DNA from: Phymorhynchus buccinoides
Taxonomy: Eukaryota > Mollusca > Gastropoda > Neogastropoda > Raphitomidae
Assembly (NCBI GenBank): GCA_017654935.2
Contig: CM065693.1
Location: 13,369,826 to 13,433,825, forward strand
Direction of reading: 5' to 3'
Length of the DNA: 64,000 bases
Under the pieces are notes generated by a model that had not been told where the DNA came from, made no database searches, and saw nothing but the letters and a program-made list of their open reading frames with translations. Shown piece after piece: positions 33,724-43,180 of the stretch. Positions within the stretch are counted from its first letter, which is position 1, and each line of letters opens with the position of its first letter. The position numbers and the translations under genes are program-made.

Positions 33724-34284
33724 CCGTAATTTTTGGACTATAAGGCGATATTTTTTTCTCCAATTTCGACCTATGCGCCTAATAAACGAGGGCGCCCTAT
33801 TAGTGAACAAAATCGTGAGAAGAGAGGCAACGATTGCCGTACTCAGTACAGTCTACTGTGAGTCACAACATCGAAAGTGGTAATGAGTCGCCGATACGAC
33901 GAATACTCACGTTAAAATGCTTCAAAATCCCTATTATCATCCGAGATACCATCCAACAGATGCCATAACCCTTCATTGGATGTAAAAAGCATCGTTGTAG
34001 AGCTTAAAATGCCATAATTCTACCAGTTTTCGCGAAGAAAAGTCCAAACACAACAACAGGAAGTCGCACAAACGGAAGTTCGATTATTTGAGAAGGGAGC
34101 CAACTCTCGTTTATGACAGCAGTAATGGCGGTCGGTAAGCGTTTACAGGATGTGTACGGGCTTCAAACTTCGACTTTCTTTTGCGAGGTGTGTATCGCCT
34201 TTTACTTTATTTTTTTCAGATTTTTCTTGAAAATTGCCCTATTCGCCTTATACACAGTAGCGCCTAATGATATGAAAAATACGG
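33724..34284. mobile_element. CCGTATTTTT MITE abutting exon 14
   Basis: Ends CCGTAATTTTTGGACTATAA and AATGATATGAAAAATACGG, with TA on both sides. Inner signatures are AAGGCG and TCGCCTTATA. The right end is only 11 bp from the exon 14 acceptor, so the branch-point and pyrimidine region of that intron now comes largely from the element. Other copies are at 9354, 23403, 30888 and 36795. Confidence 0.8.
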
Positions 34285-34295
34285 TAAATTTTCAG

Positions 34296-34511
34296 GCGGT
34301 TTCCAACAGCCAGTACGAAGTGAGTCCGTGCGTGGAGGAGGCATCCATCGTGGTGATTGCTGCCAATGACCCTAACCCTTCCTGCACCATCACGCTGACC
34401 TCCCCTGCCATGAAGGAGCCTGTTCAGGGGAAGAGAGACCCGCCCGGTGTTCTGAACAGACAGAAATGCCTGGAGGCTTTGGCCGCCCTTCGTCACGCCA
34501 AGTGGTTCCAG
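34296..34511 (+). CDS. ZFR: ZFR exon 14: DZF domain
   Basis: Phase 0 in (AATTTTCAG|GCG), phase 0 out (TTCCAG|gttcaa). Residues 588-659. It contains CTITLTSPAMKE and DPPGVLNRQKCLEALAALRH with AKWFQ, highly conserved in DZF proteins (human: VTITLTSPIIRE...[20 protein letters not shown]). The Asp/Arg/Lys-rich block belongs to the helical part of the fold. Confidence 0.98.
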
Positions 34512-34555
34512 GTTCAAGTCTTTTTTAGTTTTCTTTTTTTTTTTTTTGTCTTGCA

Positions 34556-34757
34556 GACCCGTTTACCCCCTACACAAGTCTTGAGTAGTCTGGTTAGCTG
34601 AAATGAGTAGTTTGGGTGCAAAATGTGTAGTTTTCTTCATTAAACCATCAAACAATGTACACTGAAAATGAATAGTTAGAGCATTATTTTCAATTTTGAA
34701 GAGCAATAGAGGTCCAAATTGAGTAGAATACTTGAAAAGAGTAGAGTAAACAGGTAT
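34556..34757. mobile_element. CAGACC MITE (inverted copy)
   Basis: Starts CAGACCCGTTTACCCCC about 44 bp after the exon 14 donor and ends AGTAGAGTAAACAGGTATG. It is the reverse of the copies at 11332 and 24917. Confidence 0.75.
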
Positions 34758-35163
34758 GTTTGTTGGCATTTTTCTATTTTTTTTTGGTCTGTTTTATATT
34801 TGTTTCCCCTCTGTTCTTCGTTAGGCTTTAGTGATTTGACTGTGATGTCTATTTGGTGGTTTCTGTGTGTGTGTGATTAAACATGTGTATGATTGAGTGA
34901 ATGTCTGTGTGTGTAAGTGTGTGTGTGTGTGTGATTTAACATGTTTATGATTGAGTGTGAATGTCCGTGTGTGTGTGATTAAGCATGTGTATGATTGAGT
35001 GAATGTCCATGTGTGTACAAGTACTTGTGTGTGTGTGTGTTTTCCTTGAAAGGAAAGGAGTGGTAAATTATGGTGTTGCCTGTGCTCTATGTTCCCCAAT
35101 GCTGCTTTGTTGTGGTCTGTTTCTGTGCACCCAGTGAACAAGAGTGATGCTGTGGTTTTGCAG
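34758..35163. repeat. GT-rich tandem repeats in ZFR intron 14
   Basis: About four loose repeats of a unit with ATGATTGAGTGAATGTC and GT runs (34860-35040). Nothing coding. Confidence 0.75.
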
Positions 35164-35259
35164 GCCAGAGCCACAGGCCTGCCCTCCTGTGTGGTGGTCC
35201 TGCGCATTCTGAGGGACCTGTGTCAGCGTGACCCAGTCTGGGCCAACCTCGACCAGTGG
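35164..35259 (+). CDS. ZFR: ZFR exon 15: DZF domain
   Basis: Phase 0 in (TTTTGCAG|GCC), phase 0 out (CAGTGG|gtcagt). Residues 660-691, [20 protein letters not shown] and then [12 protein letters not shown] (human: [20 protein letters not shown] and QRVPTWSDFPSW). Very strong match. Confidence 0.98.
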
Positions 35260-36139
35260 GTCAGTGGGTTTCACTACTACTACTCCCAGGCATGGTAGAC
35301 CTCCGCGAATCACGGAAAATCTGCAAAACAGTTTCAAACAAAATTATTAAAAAATGCATTGAAATGGCATGAAAAACTCAAAAAGTGAACATTTCACTCA
35401 TTTATCAAATTTTCTTCGGCCCCCTGGACCCCCGGCCATTTTCCTTGAAAACCACTTTGCCCCCACTACCATGCCTGTACTCCATGGATGCAACCTTGCC
35501 TTGGATACGAGGTGGTGCCTGTTTTTCAAAATTTTAACCACCCCCAAAAAATTGGTTCAAAGTTCAAGGGGGAAAAAAGTGTTGAATTATCACTTTACAA
35601 GTGTGGAATAAGCTTCAAATTGAGTATGATTTTGCTTTTTCTTCAGCATCAGGGGGCAACGCCACCCTGACCCTGTATCATGCCAGGGGCCTGGGCGGCC
35701 CCTGGACCCCTGCCTTGCCTGCTTTTGGATTTTCTCCAGTTGATGTACCGAAGATCGAAAAAGTGATAGGACAAACTGTCCTGAGACAAGAGAAATCAAT
35801 AGGACAATGTTCTGGCTCTTGCAGAAATCAATAAGACTGTTAAAAATTAAATCAGACCAGAACAGTGTCTGTGGTGTATAGTCTCTGTAATCTTGTTGGT
35901 GTGTGTCAGTAGTGGATTAACCAGAACAGTGTCTGTGGTGTGTAGTCTCTGTAATCTTGTTGGTGTGTGTCGGTAGTGGATTAACCAGGACAGTGTCTGT
36001 GGTGTGTAGTCTGTGTAATCTTGTTGGTGTGTGTCGGTAGTGGATTAACCAGAACAGTGAATTGTTACTGATGTAGGTCAGTATTGCATTTATCAAAAAT
36101 ACAGTCTCTGTAATCTTGTTTGTGTGTTTCGGTAGTGGA
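35260..36139. other. ZFR intron 15 with ~64-bp tandem repeat
   Basis: 35320-35720 holds paired segments of the type GGGGCAACGCCACCCTGACC, apparently a repeat of unknown class. From 35855 to 36139 about four copies of a ~64-bp unit occur (GGATTAACCAGAACAGTGTC, then GTAATCTTGTTGGTGTGTG). The last copy is cut at TTAA by the MITE at 36140. Confidence 0.7.
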
Positions 36140-36382
36140 TTAACCCTTTCACCACCAGCCATATTTCAACCAAAAAATTCCCTTAAATTTACCTGGGGTA
36201 GAGAACAAAATCTATCTGCAGTATTGGGGATTCTTCTGTGACATATAAAATAAGGTCTATCCTTACTTCCCAAAACTAAGACAATAGTCTTTGGATAATA
36301 GACCCAGATTTGATGCCTTTTAGTGACACAGGCGTTTACTCACTGTGGTGCTAACATGTGACTGTGGTGGTGAAAGGGTTAA
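36140..36382. mobile_element. TTAA-type MITE (family A) with proven empty site
   Basis: 243 bp from TTAACCCTTTCACCACC to GGTGGTGAAAGGGTTAA. Removing it joins GGTAGTGGA-TTAA-CCAGGACAGTG, which equals the neighbouring tandem-repeat copies at 35915-36050. It ends 29 bp before exon 16. Confidence 0.92.
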
Positions 36383-36411
36383 CCAGGACAGTGTCCATGG
36401 TGTGTGTGCAG

Positions 36412-36523
36412 TCCCTGGAGCTCCTCGTGGAGAAGACCCTCAGCAGCGCTGGCCGCAGCATGAACCCAGGAGAGGCCCTGCGACGTGTGTTTGAGTGCAT
36501 CGCTTCGGGACTCTTCCTGCAAG
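36412..36523 (+). CDS. ZFR: ZFR exon 16: DZF domain
   Basis: Phase 0 in (GTGTGCAG|TCC), phase 1 out (CAAG|gtttgc). Residues 692-728, [20 protein letters not shown] then [17 protein letters not shown] (human: [36 protein letters not shown]). Strong match. Confidence 0.98.
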
Positions 36524-36894
36524 GTTTGCAACAACAACAACAAATCTACCATCTTTTTCAGACTATTAGGCCGTGTACACACGTAAGCGGATATTCCACG
36601 CGGAAACCCGTGCGCAATCCATAAATAAGTGAAACAAAGATTTGTGCACATGTCCGAATTTCCCCTATATGCGCAAACTTGTATCCTTCTTTCTTCTACT
36701 TATTTAGGGTTTTCCGTACAGAACTTACGCGTCTAATGTCAACCCGACCTGGGGCGATGCTTTTTTTTCCCCCAGACTCTGTTCCCTGTGCTCTTATAAT
36801 AACGACTAATGAAATATAATAACAAAATCTGAAATTTGGGTACCGGTAAAATTCGGGGGTGGGGGGTGCGCCTTATGGTCCGAAACATACGGTA
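36524..36894. mobile_element. MITE pieces in ZFR intron 16
   Basis: 36572-36755 is a copy of the GGCCGTGTACACACGTAAGC element (ends near TAATGTCAACCCG), mate of 61192-61385. From about 36795 to 36893 a fragment of the CCGTATTTTT family follows (GGTGCGCCTTATGGTCCG). Confidence 0.7.
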
Positions 36895-37745
36895 CTAGTG
36901 ATGGGTCCGTGCTTCTTGATACAGGGGGGCAGGACTGCAGGATGTGCCCGGGGGGTTGTGGGCCTGTCTCACACGGGCAGTCAGGGGTGTGTGGCAGCCC
37001 AAGGCGGTACATGTGGGCACGCAGTCGGCAGTGACCAGTCCGTAGTCGAAACATAGTGGTCTGCTGTTGACGCTGTAGGTGGGGCATCTGATCATCAGAT
37101 GGGTGGTTGTGTTGATCATTCCAGTCTTTTGTGCTGTCTTTTTACCAGACTTTTGGCTTCCTCAAGGCTGCCTACCATCCCCCCATAGGGGTATTTGTCC
37201 CTGGAAGCAGTTAAAATGGGCACCCTGTCCCTGGAATCCACGTTTCTGTTTAGCGTCCCTGGAAACTGAGCAGAATCAACATTTTGTAGAGCAGTCACTT
37301 GTCTTGTTAGCTGACCTTACTATTAAGCACAGGAACACCCAAAACAATAAACACTGTTGAAAATGTCTTAGTGTTAGAGGTTACTGAACACCAGAAGATC
37401 TTGAATACAGAAGCATGTTGGCACCGAAAAGTAGCGAAAAGATTACCTAAAATAACCAGTCGCAGAAATGTTGCTAGATCACAAAATATATTTCATGATG
37501 CATGACGTTGCGATGTTTGTCCCTGGAAATAAGTCTCTGTCCCTGGTTTTTAACCAGTTTGTCCCTGGAAATAAGTCTCTGTCCCTGGTTTTTAACCAGT
37601 TTGTCCCTGGAAGCTGCAATAAGGGATAGGCAGCCCTGAGACTGGCAGGTTTGTCTGCTTCAGCCTGCTGCCAGATTTGGCCAATCTGTCCGCCTCCTCA
37701 TTTCCTGCCAGGGCATAGTGGGCAGGGATCCACTGGACAGCCACC
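36895..37745 (-). pseudogene. LINE ORF2 3' end (RNase H and C-terminal zinc-knuckle region), interrupted
   Basis: On the - strand, 37745-37640 reads VQWIPAHYALAGNEEADRLA and onward, the last motif of an RNase H domain. After an inserted element (37160-37637) the frame resumes with EEAKSLVKRQHKR and then, from about 37090, TTMFRLRTGHCRLRAHMYRL with CPCETGPQPPGHILQSCP. This order is typical of I-clade non-LTR retrotransposons (I/Nimb type) at the end of ORF2. Stops and frameshifts make it a dead fragment. Upstream reverse-transcriptase sequence is absent. Confidence 0.75.
37160..37637. mobile_element. MITE-like insertion in the LINE fragment
   Basis: Ends AAGGCTGCCTACC and GGATAGGCAGCCCTGA are inverted. 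The interior has repeated GTCCCTGGAAATAAGTCTC units. Removing it rejoins the LINE reading frame (LPVSG to EEAKSL), so it is an insertion younger than the LINE. Confidence 0.65.
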
Positions 37746-38352
37746 AAAGTGTTTCATGTACCTTTTTTTTTTAAATGTACACAAATGTACACACAGCCTT
37801 ATATGTCAAGGTCACGACGGCGATAATTTATGCACGGATGCCTTCCTCTCGTGGTGACACACCACCGCACAAAATTTGAAGCGGTTCGGGAGATATCCTT
37901 GGGACAGACAGAGAAAAAAAAGAAGAAGAAAAAAGAAACAAACTCGAACGAAAACATACTCTACAAAGTAGATCGCAAAGGACAATGAGAGAGAGAGAGA
38001 GAGAGTATGGGCCATGTGTATTGGTGCATTTCTTCCTGTTGCTTGTTTACATTTTCATTAGTTTCTGTGAGGGTGAGGTGTTGTCAGAGAGTGACAGTGC
38101 TGGTGAACGAGGGTGGATGTCTTTGTGAGTGAGAATCATGTTATTTTTTGTTACTTTTTTTCTTTGCATTGGAATGTTGGTAGTATGACTTTCTTGCTGA
38201 TTTTAATACATGTTTTTCATCTTTCAATGTTGCTTTTGAAAGCTCGTCGAGCATACTACTGTATGGATTTTGGCACTATATGAAATAAAATTATTATTAT
38301 TATAGTGGGTGAAACATGGTACCAATGTGTTAACATGTAGTGTGTTATGCAG
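37746..38352. other. ZFR intron 16 end
   Basis: A GA microsatellite (37985-38005) and otherwise unassigned sequence, with ATTATTATTAT before the acceptor TTATGCAG at 38352. Nothing coding is seen. Confidence 0.55.
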
Positions 38353-38450
38353 ATGGACCTGGTCTGTGTGACCCCTGTGAAAAGGAACCTAGGGACACCT
38401 TGGCTGCCCTCACCCTGCAGATGAGAGAAGACCTCGTCACCTCCGCACAG
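38353..38450 (+). CDS. ZFR: ZFR exon 17: DZF domain, founder of the exon array
   Basis: Phase 1 in (TATGCAG|AT), phase 0 out (GCACAG|gtaggg). Residues 729-761, GPGLCDPCEKEPRDTLAALT then LQMREDLVTSAQ (human: [20 protein letters not shown] and QQREDITSSAQ). This is the only unit of the following array with the complete upstream part. An internal ACCCTGCAG lies 30 nt before the donor. Confidence 0.98.
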
Positions 38451-38980
38451 GTAGGGGAACGCACACATTCTCCCCTCTCTCTCTTTGTCTCTATCTATTT
38501 CTCTACCTATTTCTTATCTGTGAAAAGGAACCCAAGGACACCTTGCCCCCCCTCCTCACCCTGCAGATGAGAGAAGACCTCGTCACCTCCGCACAGGTAT
38601 GGGAACACACACATTTTCCTCTCTCTCTCTTTGTCTCTATCTATTTCTCTACCTATTTCTGTATCTGTGAAAAGGAACCCAAGGACACCTTGTGCCCCCC
38701 CCCCCCCCTGCAGATGAGAGAAGACCTGGTCACCTCCGCACAGGTAGGGGAACGCACACATTCTCCCCTCTCTCTCTTTGTCTATTTATACCTATACCTC
38801 TATTTCTTTATCTGTGAAAAGGAACGCAAGGTCAGCCCCCCCTCCTCACCCTGCAGATGAGAGAAGACCTCGTCACCTCCGCACAGGTATGGGAACACAC
38901 ACATTTTCCTCTCTCTCTCTTTGTCTCTATCTATTTCTCTACCTATTTCTGTATCTGTGAAAAGGAACCCAAGGACACCT

Positions 38981-39016
<36 letters not shown>

Positions 39017-40060
39017 ATGCAGATGAGAGAAGACCTGGTCACCTCCGCACAGGTAGGGGAACGCACACATTCTCCCCTCTCTCTCTTTGTCTATCTATTT
39101 CTCTATCTCTCTATCTGTGAAAAGGAACCCAAGGACACCTTGTGCCCCCCCCCCCCCTCCTCACCCTGCAGATGAGAGAAGACCTGGTCACCTCCGCACA
39201 GGTAGGGGAACGCACACATTCTCCCCTCTCTCTCTTTGTCTCTATCTATTTCTCTATCTCTCTATCTGTGAAAAGGAACCCAAGGACACCTTGCCCCCCC
39301 CTCCTCACCCTGCAGATGAGAGAAGACCTGGTCACCTCCGCACAGGTAGGGGAACGCACACATTCTCCCCTCTCTCTCTTTGTCTGTTTCTGTTTCTCTA
39401 CCTATTTCTCTATCTGTGAAAAGGAACCCAAGGACACCTTGCCCCCCCCTCCTCACCCTGCAGATGAGAGAAGACCTGGTCACCTCCGACACACGCATTC
39501 TCCCCTCTCTCTCTTTGTCTCTATTTCTCTACCTATTTCTCTATCTGTGAAAAGGAACCCAAGGACACCTTGCCCCCCCCTCTCACCCTGCAGATGAGAG
39601 AAGACCTGGTCACCTCCGCACAGGTAGGGGAACGCACACATTCTCCCCTCTCTCTCTTTGTCTGTTTCTGTTTCTCTACCTATTTCTCTCTCTCTCTCTG
39701 TGAAAAGGAATCCAAGGCCCCCCTCACCCTGCAGATGAAAGAAGACCTTGTCACCTCCGCAAAGGTAGGGGAACACACACATTCTCCCCTCTCTCTCTTT
39801 GTCTGTTTCTGTTTCTCTACCTATTTCTCTATCTCTCTCTTTGTGTGAAAAGGAACCCAAGGCCCCCCTCACCCTGCAGATGAAAGAAGACCTTGTCACC
39901 TCCGCAAAGGTAGGGGAACACACACATTCTCCCCTCTATCTTTGTCTCTCTCTTTGTCTCTATCTTTGTCTCTATCTCTCTCTGAAGAGAAATCCACAGA
40001 CATCTTGGCCCCCCTCACCTTCCAGATGAGAGAAGACCTTGTCACCTCCGCCCGGGTAAA
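38451..40060 (+). repeat. Tandem array of 11 extra exon 17 units with 30-nt mini-exons
   Basis: Units of about 130-165 bp repeat TGTGAAAAGGAACCCAAGG, a C-rich tract, CCCTGCAG, a 30-nt block encoding MREDLVTSAQ, the donor GTAGGGG or GTATGGG, and TCTCTCTTTGTC intron. The 30-nt blocks start at 38567, 38714, 38857, 39023, 39172, 39316, 39464, 39594, 39735, 39880 and 40026. Ten have both acceptor and donor; the one at 39464 lost its donor. The last three show Lys or Arg changes (units at 39735, 39880 and 40026). All are phase 0 at both ends, so inclusion would add 10 residues each. Confidence 0.93.
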
Positions 40061-41222
40061 GGAAACACACACACATAATAATATTGTAATGATGGTTAAT
40101 TTGAATTCAACATGCTTCCTTTCACGGATTCACACACAGCCATATCAAACCATTCTCACACATTCTTTCAACTGTTTGCAAGTTGAAAATGAACACCAAA
40201 AAAATCAATTGTAAAAAAAGTAGGTTTTAAGTTTAGTTTTGAAACTAGAGTTTTGGTTCATGATGGAGATCAACAGGCAGAGAATTCCAAACGGTTGGGG
40301 CACAAATTCCAAAACTGCAATCACTGAAAAACTTTTCGCCTTGTTTTAAGGCTGTGTCAGACCAATTGACATAAGCTAGAACACCAAGGCTACATCATAA
40401 TGTTGTTATGTTCTGCATAGTTGTGCAGGGATTGTCTTTAGCCATGGCAAACTCCTAGCATAACATCAGTATCCAAAATCCTCGGAAGTCAGGCGTGAGG
40501 CTGCCCACGTGGCGGGGTAGTCAAAAACGGTCACACATTAATGTTCTCATCCCTAGCAGGTGCATTTGGACCATAGTGTTCAAGTGCTTCAGCTGCTGGG
40601 GACTTTAGGCCAGGGTACGGCATCAACAACAAACAAACAACTAAAAGACTTCAGACCGGATTTAGATTTTGGGCTCACGAAGTGAGTCTATAGTATGATA
40701 GTTGTGTGTGTGTGTTGCGTCCGTGGTCTAATCTCCAAACTTTAACATTGGCATTTTCTCGGGAAATAGAAGGCATACATTGTTCAAACTTTGCACACCT
40801 ATAGATGTCTATGCAAGCTTTCAAACAATAATGATTTGAATAATTATATACTTAAAACAACACTGTAAACAGATAACAAACAGATAACATTTTAGATTAG
40901 TGGGTTAGAGAGTATTCAACAGGCAACATGAGTTAAGAAACTCATCAATACTGAAAGCCCTGATAGCTTATTGGTAGAGTGTCTGTCTGTCATGCCAATG
41001 GTTCCGGGTCCGATTCTCGGCACGGGCACTTTTTTAATTTTTTTGTTATACCCATTAACGATAGTTTCATTTGTACTTTAAAATTGTATTGGCAATCTTG
41101 TACTTTAGACACCCCCCCTCAATCTTTGTTTGTTGTCCCACATGTTCCTGTTCGAGTGAGCCTTTAAGGCTTTGCCTCTTGTCTTGGTTAAATTCAGCGG
41201 TTGTTTCCATGGTTTTTTTCAG
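40061..41222. other. ZFR intron 17 end
   Basis: Contains an inverted copy of the 'CCCTGGCTTAAAGACTC' repeat (about 40340-40625), then GGGCTCACGAAGTGAGTC with a GT run (40670-40720), and a tRNA-like segment (40961-41032) with GATAGCTTATTGGTAGAG and GGGTCCGATTCTCGG followed by a T run. The tRNA-like segment cannot form a proper anticodon stem, so it is treated as a SINE head or relic. Confidence 0.55.
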
Positions 41223-41355
41223 CATGCTTTGCGGCTGATGGCCTTCCGTCAGTCCCACAAGGTGCTGAACATGGAGCCCCTGGTTCCCAAATTCAAACGT
41301 CGCCCCTTCACCAACCGGAAACGAAAACTCAACGATTCCTCTGAAGCTTCCGAAG
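41223..41355 (+). CDS. ZFR: ZFR exon 18: end of DZF domain
   Basis: Phase 0 in (TTTTTCAG|CAT), phase 1 out (GAAG|gtaagt). Residues 762-805, ALRLMAFRQSHKVLNMEPL, then a basic RRPFTNRKRKLNDSSE (human: ALRLLAFRQIHKVLGMDPL...NNRKRRRDSD). It closes the DZF domain and carries a likely nuclear localisation signal. The frame stays open through the donor and 734 bp of intron into transposon B2. Confidence 0.98.
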
Positions 41356-41488
41356 GTAAGTCTCCTTTATCGGTGTGTATTGGCTGTGTAGGTTTCATGT
41401 TTTTATTTCCTTGTTGTTTTTTTTCACTCTCTCACACACACGCGCACGCACGCACGCATTTTAGGAATTTGAGTTTTGTTGCTTTTTT

Positions 41489-42132
41489 CAGACCTGCCTA
41501 CTGCTACGATTTGGCCGTAGCAGCTACGAAAAATAAAGCTTTGCTACGGAGCTACGGCAAAACGTTGCTACGGAATTGCCGCCGCATTTTATTTTTGCTT
41601 ATGCCGTTCCCGGTTTTGTCTGTTTCTAAGAGCAGACGCCGTGTCACGCGCGATAACCTAGTCACTTCCGTTTTTATCAAAGTGACTGCGCATGCGTTCT
41701 TATTACTTTCTCTGAAAAAAATGGCGGACTCCAGCAGCAGTAGTGATTCGGGAGATGTTTCAAACGAAGAAAAACGAACCCAAACCAGAAAACGAAAATC
41801 ATCTGGCACACCATCTTGTTCTAAGAAAAAACATCGGCCTGCCGCACAAGTTTTCAAAATAGCTTACACGGAGTGGCCTTGCATCGTCAGAAGTCGACTC
41901 GGTGCGAACCATGCTCACTGCAACCTCTGCCATGCGGACTTCTCTGTGAATCATGGCAGTAGAGATGATTGCCGTCAATACATTCAATCGGCGAAACATA
42001 AGCAGTGCGTTTCGGCTCAGGAAGAGAACAAATCGATTGCCGTCGTTGGTGGATGCTACAGAAAAATTGGCCATGCTACTGAAAATTGATGGCTGGGCTA
42101 CTGATTGGGAAAATTCCAAGTAGGCAGGTCTG
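41489..42132 (+). mobile_element. hAT-like element B2 coding only a BED-type finger
   Basis: 644 bp, ends CAGACCTGCCTACTGC and AAGTAGGCAGGTCTG, flanked by TTTTTT on both sides. It lies 133 bp after the exon 18 donor in the same orientation as ZFR. Close sequence to B1 shows recent activity of the family. Confidence 0.85.
41721..42089 (+). CDS. Transposon-encoded BED-type zinc-finger protein, 122 aa
   Basis: Starts MADSSSSSDSGDVSNEE, then a basic TRKRKSSGTPSCSKKKHR, then AYTEWPCIVRSRLGANHAHC with NLCHADFSVNHG (Cys-x2-Cys) and QSAKHKQC (His ligands), a BED-like finger found at the N-terminus of hAT transposases. It stops shortly after the finger, so the protein has a DNA-binding module and no catalytic part. 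The ATG is inferred from the parallel ATG in copy B1. The frame upstream is open back into ZFR exon 18. Confidence 0.6.
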   Translation: MADSSSSSDSGDVSNEEKRTQTRKRKSSGTPSCSKKKHRPAAQVFKIAYTEWPCIVRSRLGANHAHCNLCHADFSVNHGSRDDCRQYIQSAKHKQCVSAQEENKSIAVVGGCYRKIGHATEN

Positions 42133-42709
42133 TTTTTTTCACAAGTTTTTTCGTGTGACGGCCATTTTATATTCAGGTTATCATCCAGATTATCATGAAA
42201 AAAAAACCTGCTACCATGTGCAAAAAATAGTTCATGAATAATCTGAACAATTAAAGAGGCTATTCATGTTTTATTCAGTGTTTTTTGAAAATCGTTGATA
42301 AGGTTTATGATTTGGTAATAAAGTGTCTGGTAAAATTAGATGATATTTTATTTGGGTGAATTTATTTGCAACTAGGTTTTTAATTTTAGTCGCATCAGTG
42401 CATGATGCATCCTTCCCTAAGTCTGTCTCACAGAAGTTTTTACATAATAAATCTGTTATTTATCAGAAAACAGATAAACGGAATAGTACAGAGTGGCAGG
42501 CATTTTCTCATTTCAAATAATTTGGGAGACTTCTTTTTTTTTAAGCTTATTCAGACTTTTTGTTATTGATCAAGATCGTTTATATAAAATAAGTAAAATA
42601 AAATGTGCTAGTTGTTATACTGATACTTTTGAATGCGCTTTTTTTTGTTTCGTTATTCAAAAATGAAAGATAAAAAAAGACAATTTCTGAAGAACAATAT
42701 CATCCGCAA
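42133..42709. other. ZFR intron 18, AT-rich
   Basis: AT-rich, no recognised feature. Confidence 0.5.
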
Positions 42710-42947
42710 TTAACCCTTTCACCGCCAATGTCGCATTTCTGCACCACAATGGTTTAACACCCATGTCACTAAAAGGCATCAAATCAGGGCCTGTTATCCG
42801 AAGACCCTATTTTCTTGTGAGGTAAGGATAGGCCTAGTGTTCTACATGTCACAGAGGAATTCCCAGTACTGCAGTTAGTTTTCTCTCTACCCAGTTAAGT
42901 TTAATGGTATTTTGGGGGTGAAAAATGGCTGGCGGCGAAAGGGTTAA
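42710..42947. mobile_element. TTAA-type MITE (family A)
   Basis: TTAACCCTTTCACCGCCA to TGGCGGCGAAAGGGTTAA, ending 31 bp before the last ZFR exon. Confidence 0.88.
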
Positions 42948-42978
42948 ACGTGAAGGTTGGGTTGTTGTTGTTTTTTAG

Positions 42979-43055
42979 ATGCTGCAAAGAAAGAGAAGAA
43001 GAAAGAGGAGAAAGAGGAGAACAAAGAGGAAGAGACGAAGACGGACGCCACATAG
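42979..43055 (+). CDS. ZFR: ZFR exon 19: C-terminal tail and stop
   Basis: Phase 1 in (TTTTTTAG|AT). It encodes DAAKKEKKKEEKEENKEEE and TKTDAT and ends at TAG 43053-43055 (residues 806-830). Lys/Glu-rich tails also end vertebrate ZFR (GKKDKKDYDNF). The 3' UTR begins here and soon meets a Tigger-like element at 43181. I cannot place the poly(A) site. Confidence 0.88.
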
Positions 43056-43180
43056 AAGCAGACCATTGTGCCTTCCCCAGCCATACGGTCGCCGTTCCTG
43101 CCGCAGTTACAGCCCTTGACGTCGTCACCGTGCGTGTTTCTGATTTCTGTATCGTCTCAAGTCTGGCCTGCACTACAGTA

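Noticed and set aside
40961..41032. Possible tRNA gene
   Set aside because: A- and B-box-like motifs are present, but acceptor and anticodon stems do not pair. More likely a SINE head or tRNA relic.
41172..42089. A single 305-residue gene
   Set aside because: It is ZFR exon 18, intron and transposon B2 that happen to share one frame. Reported instead as a possible read-through.
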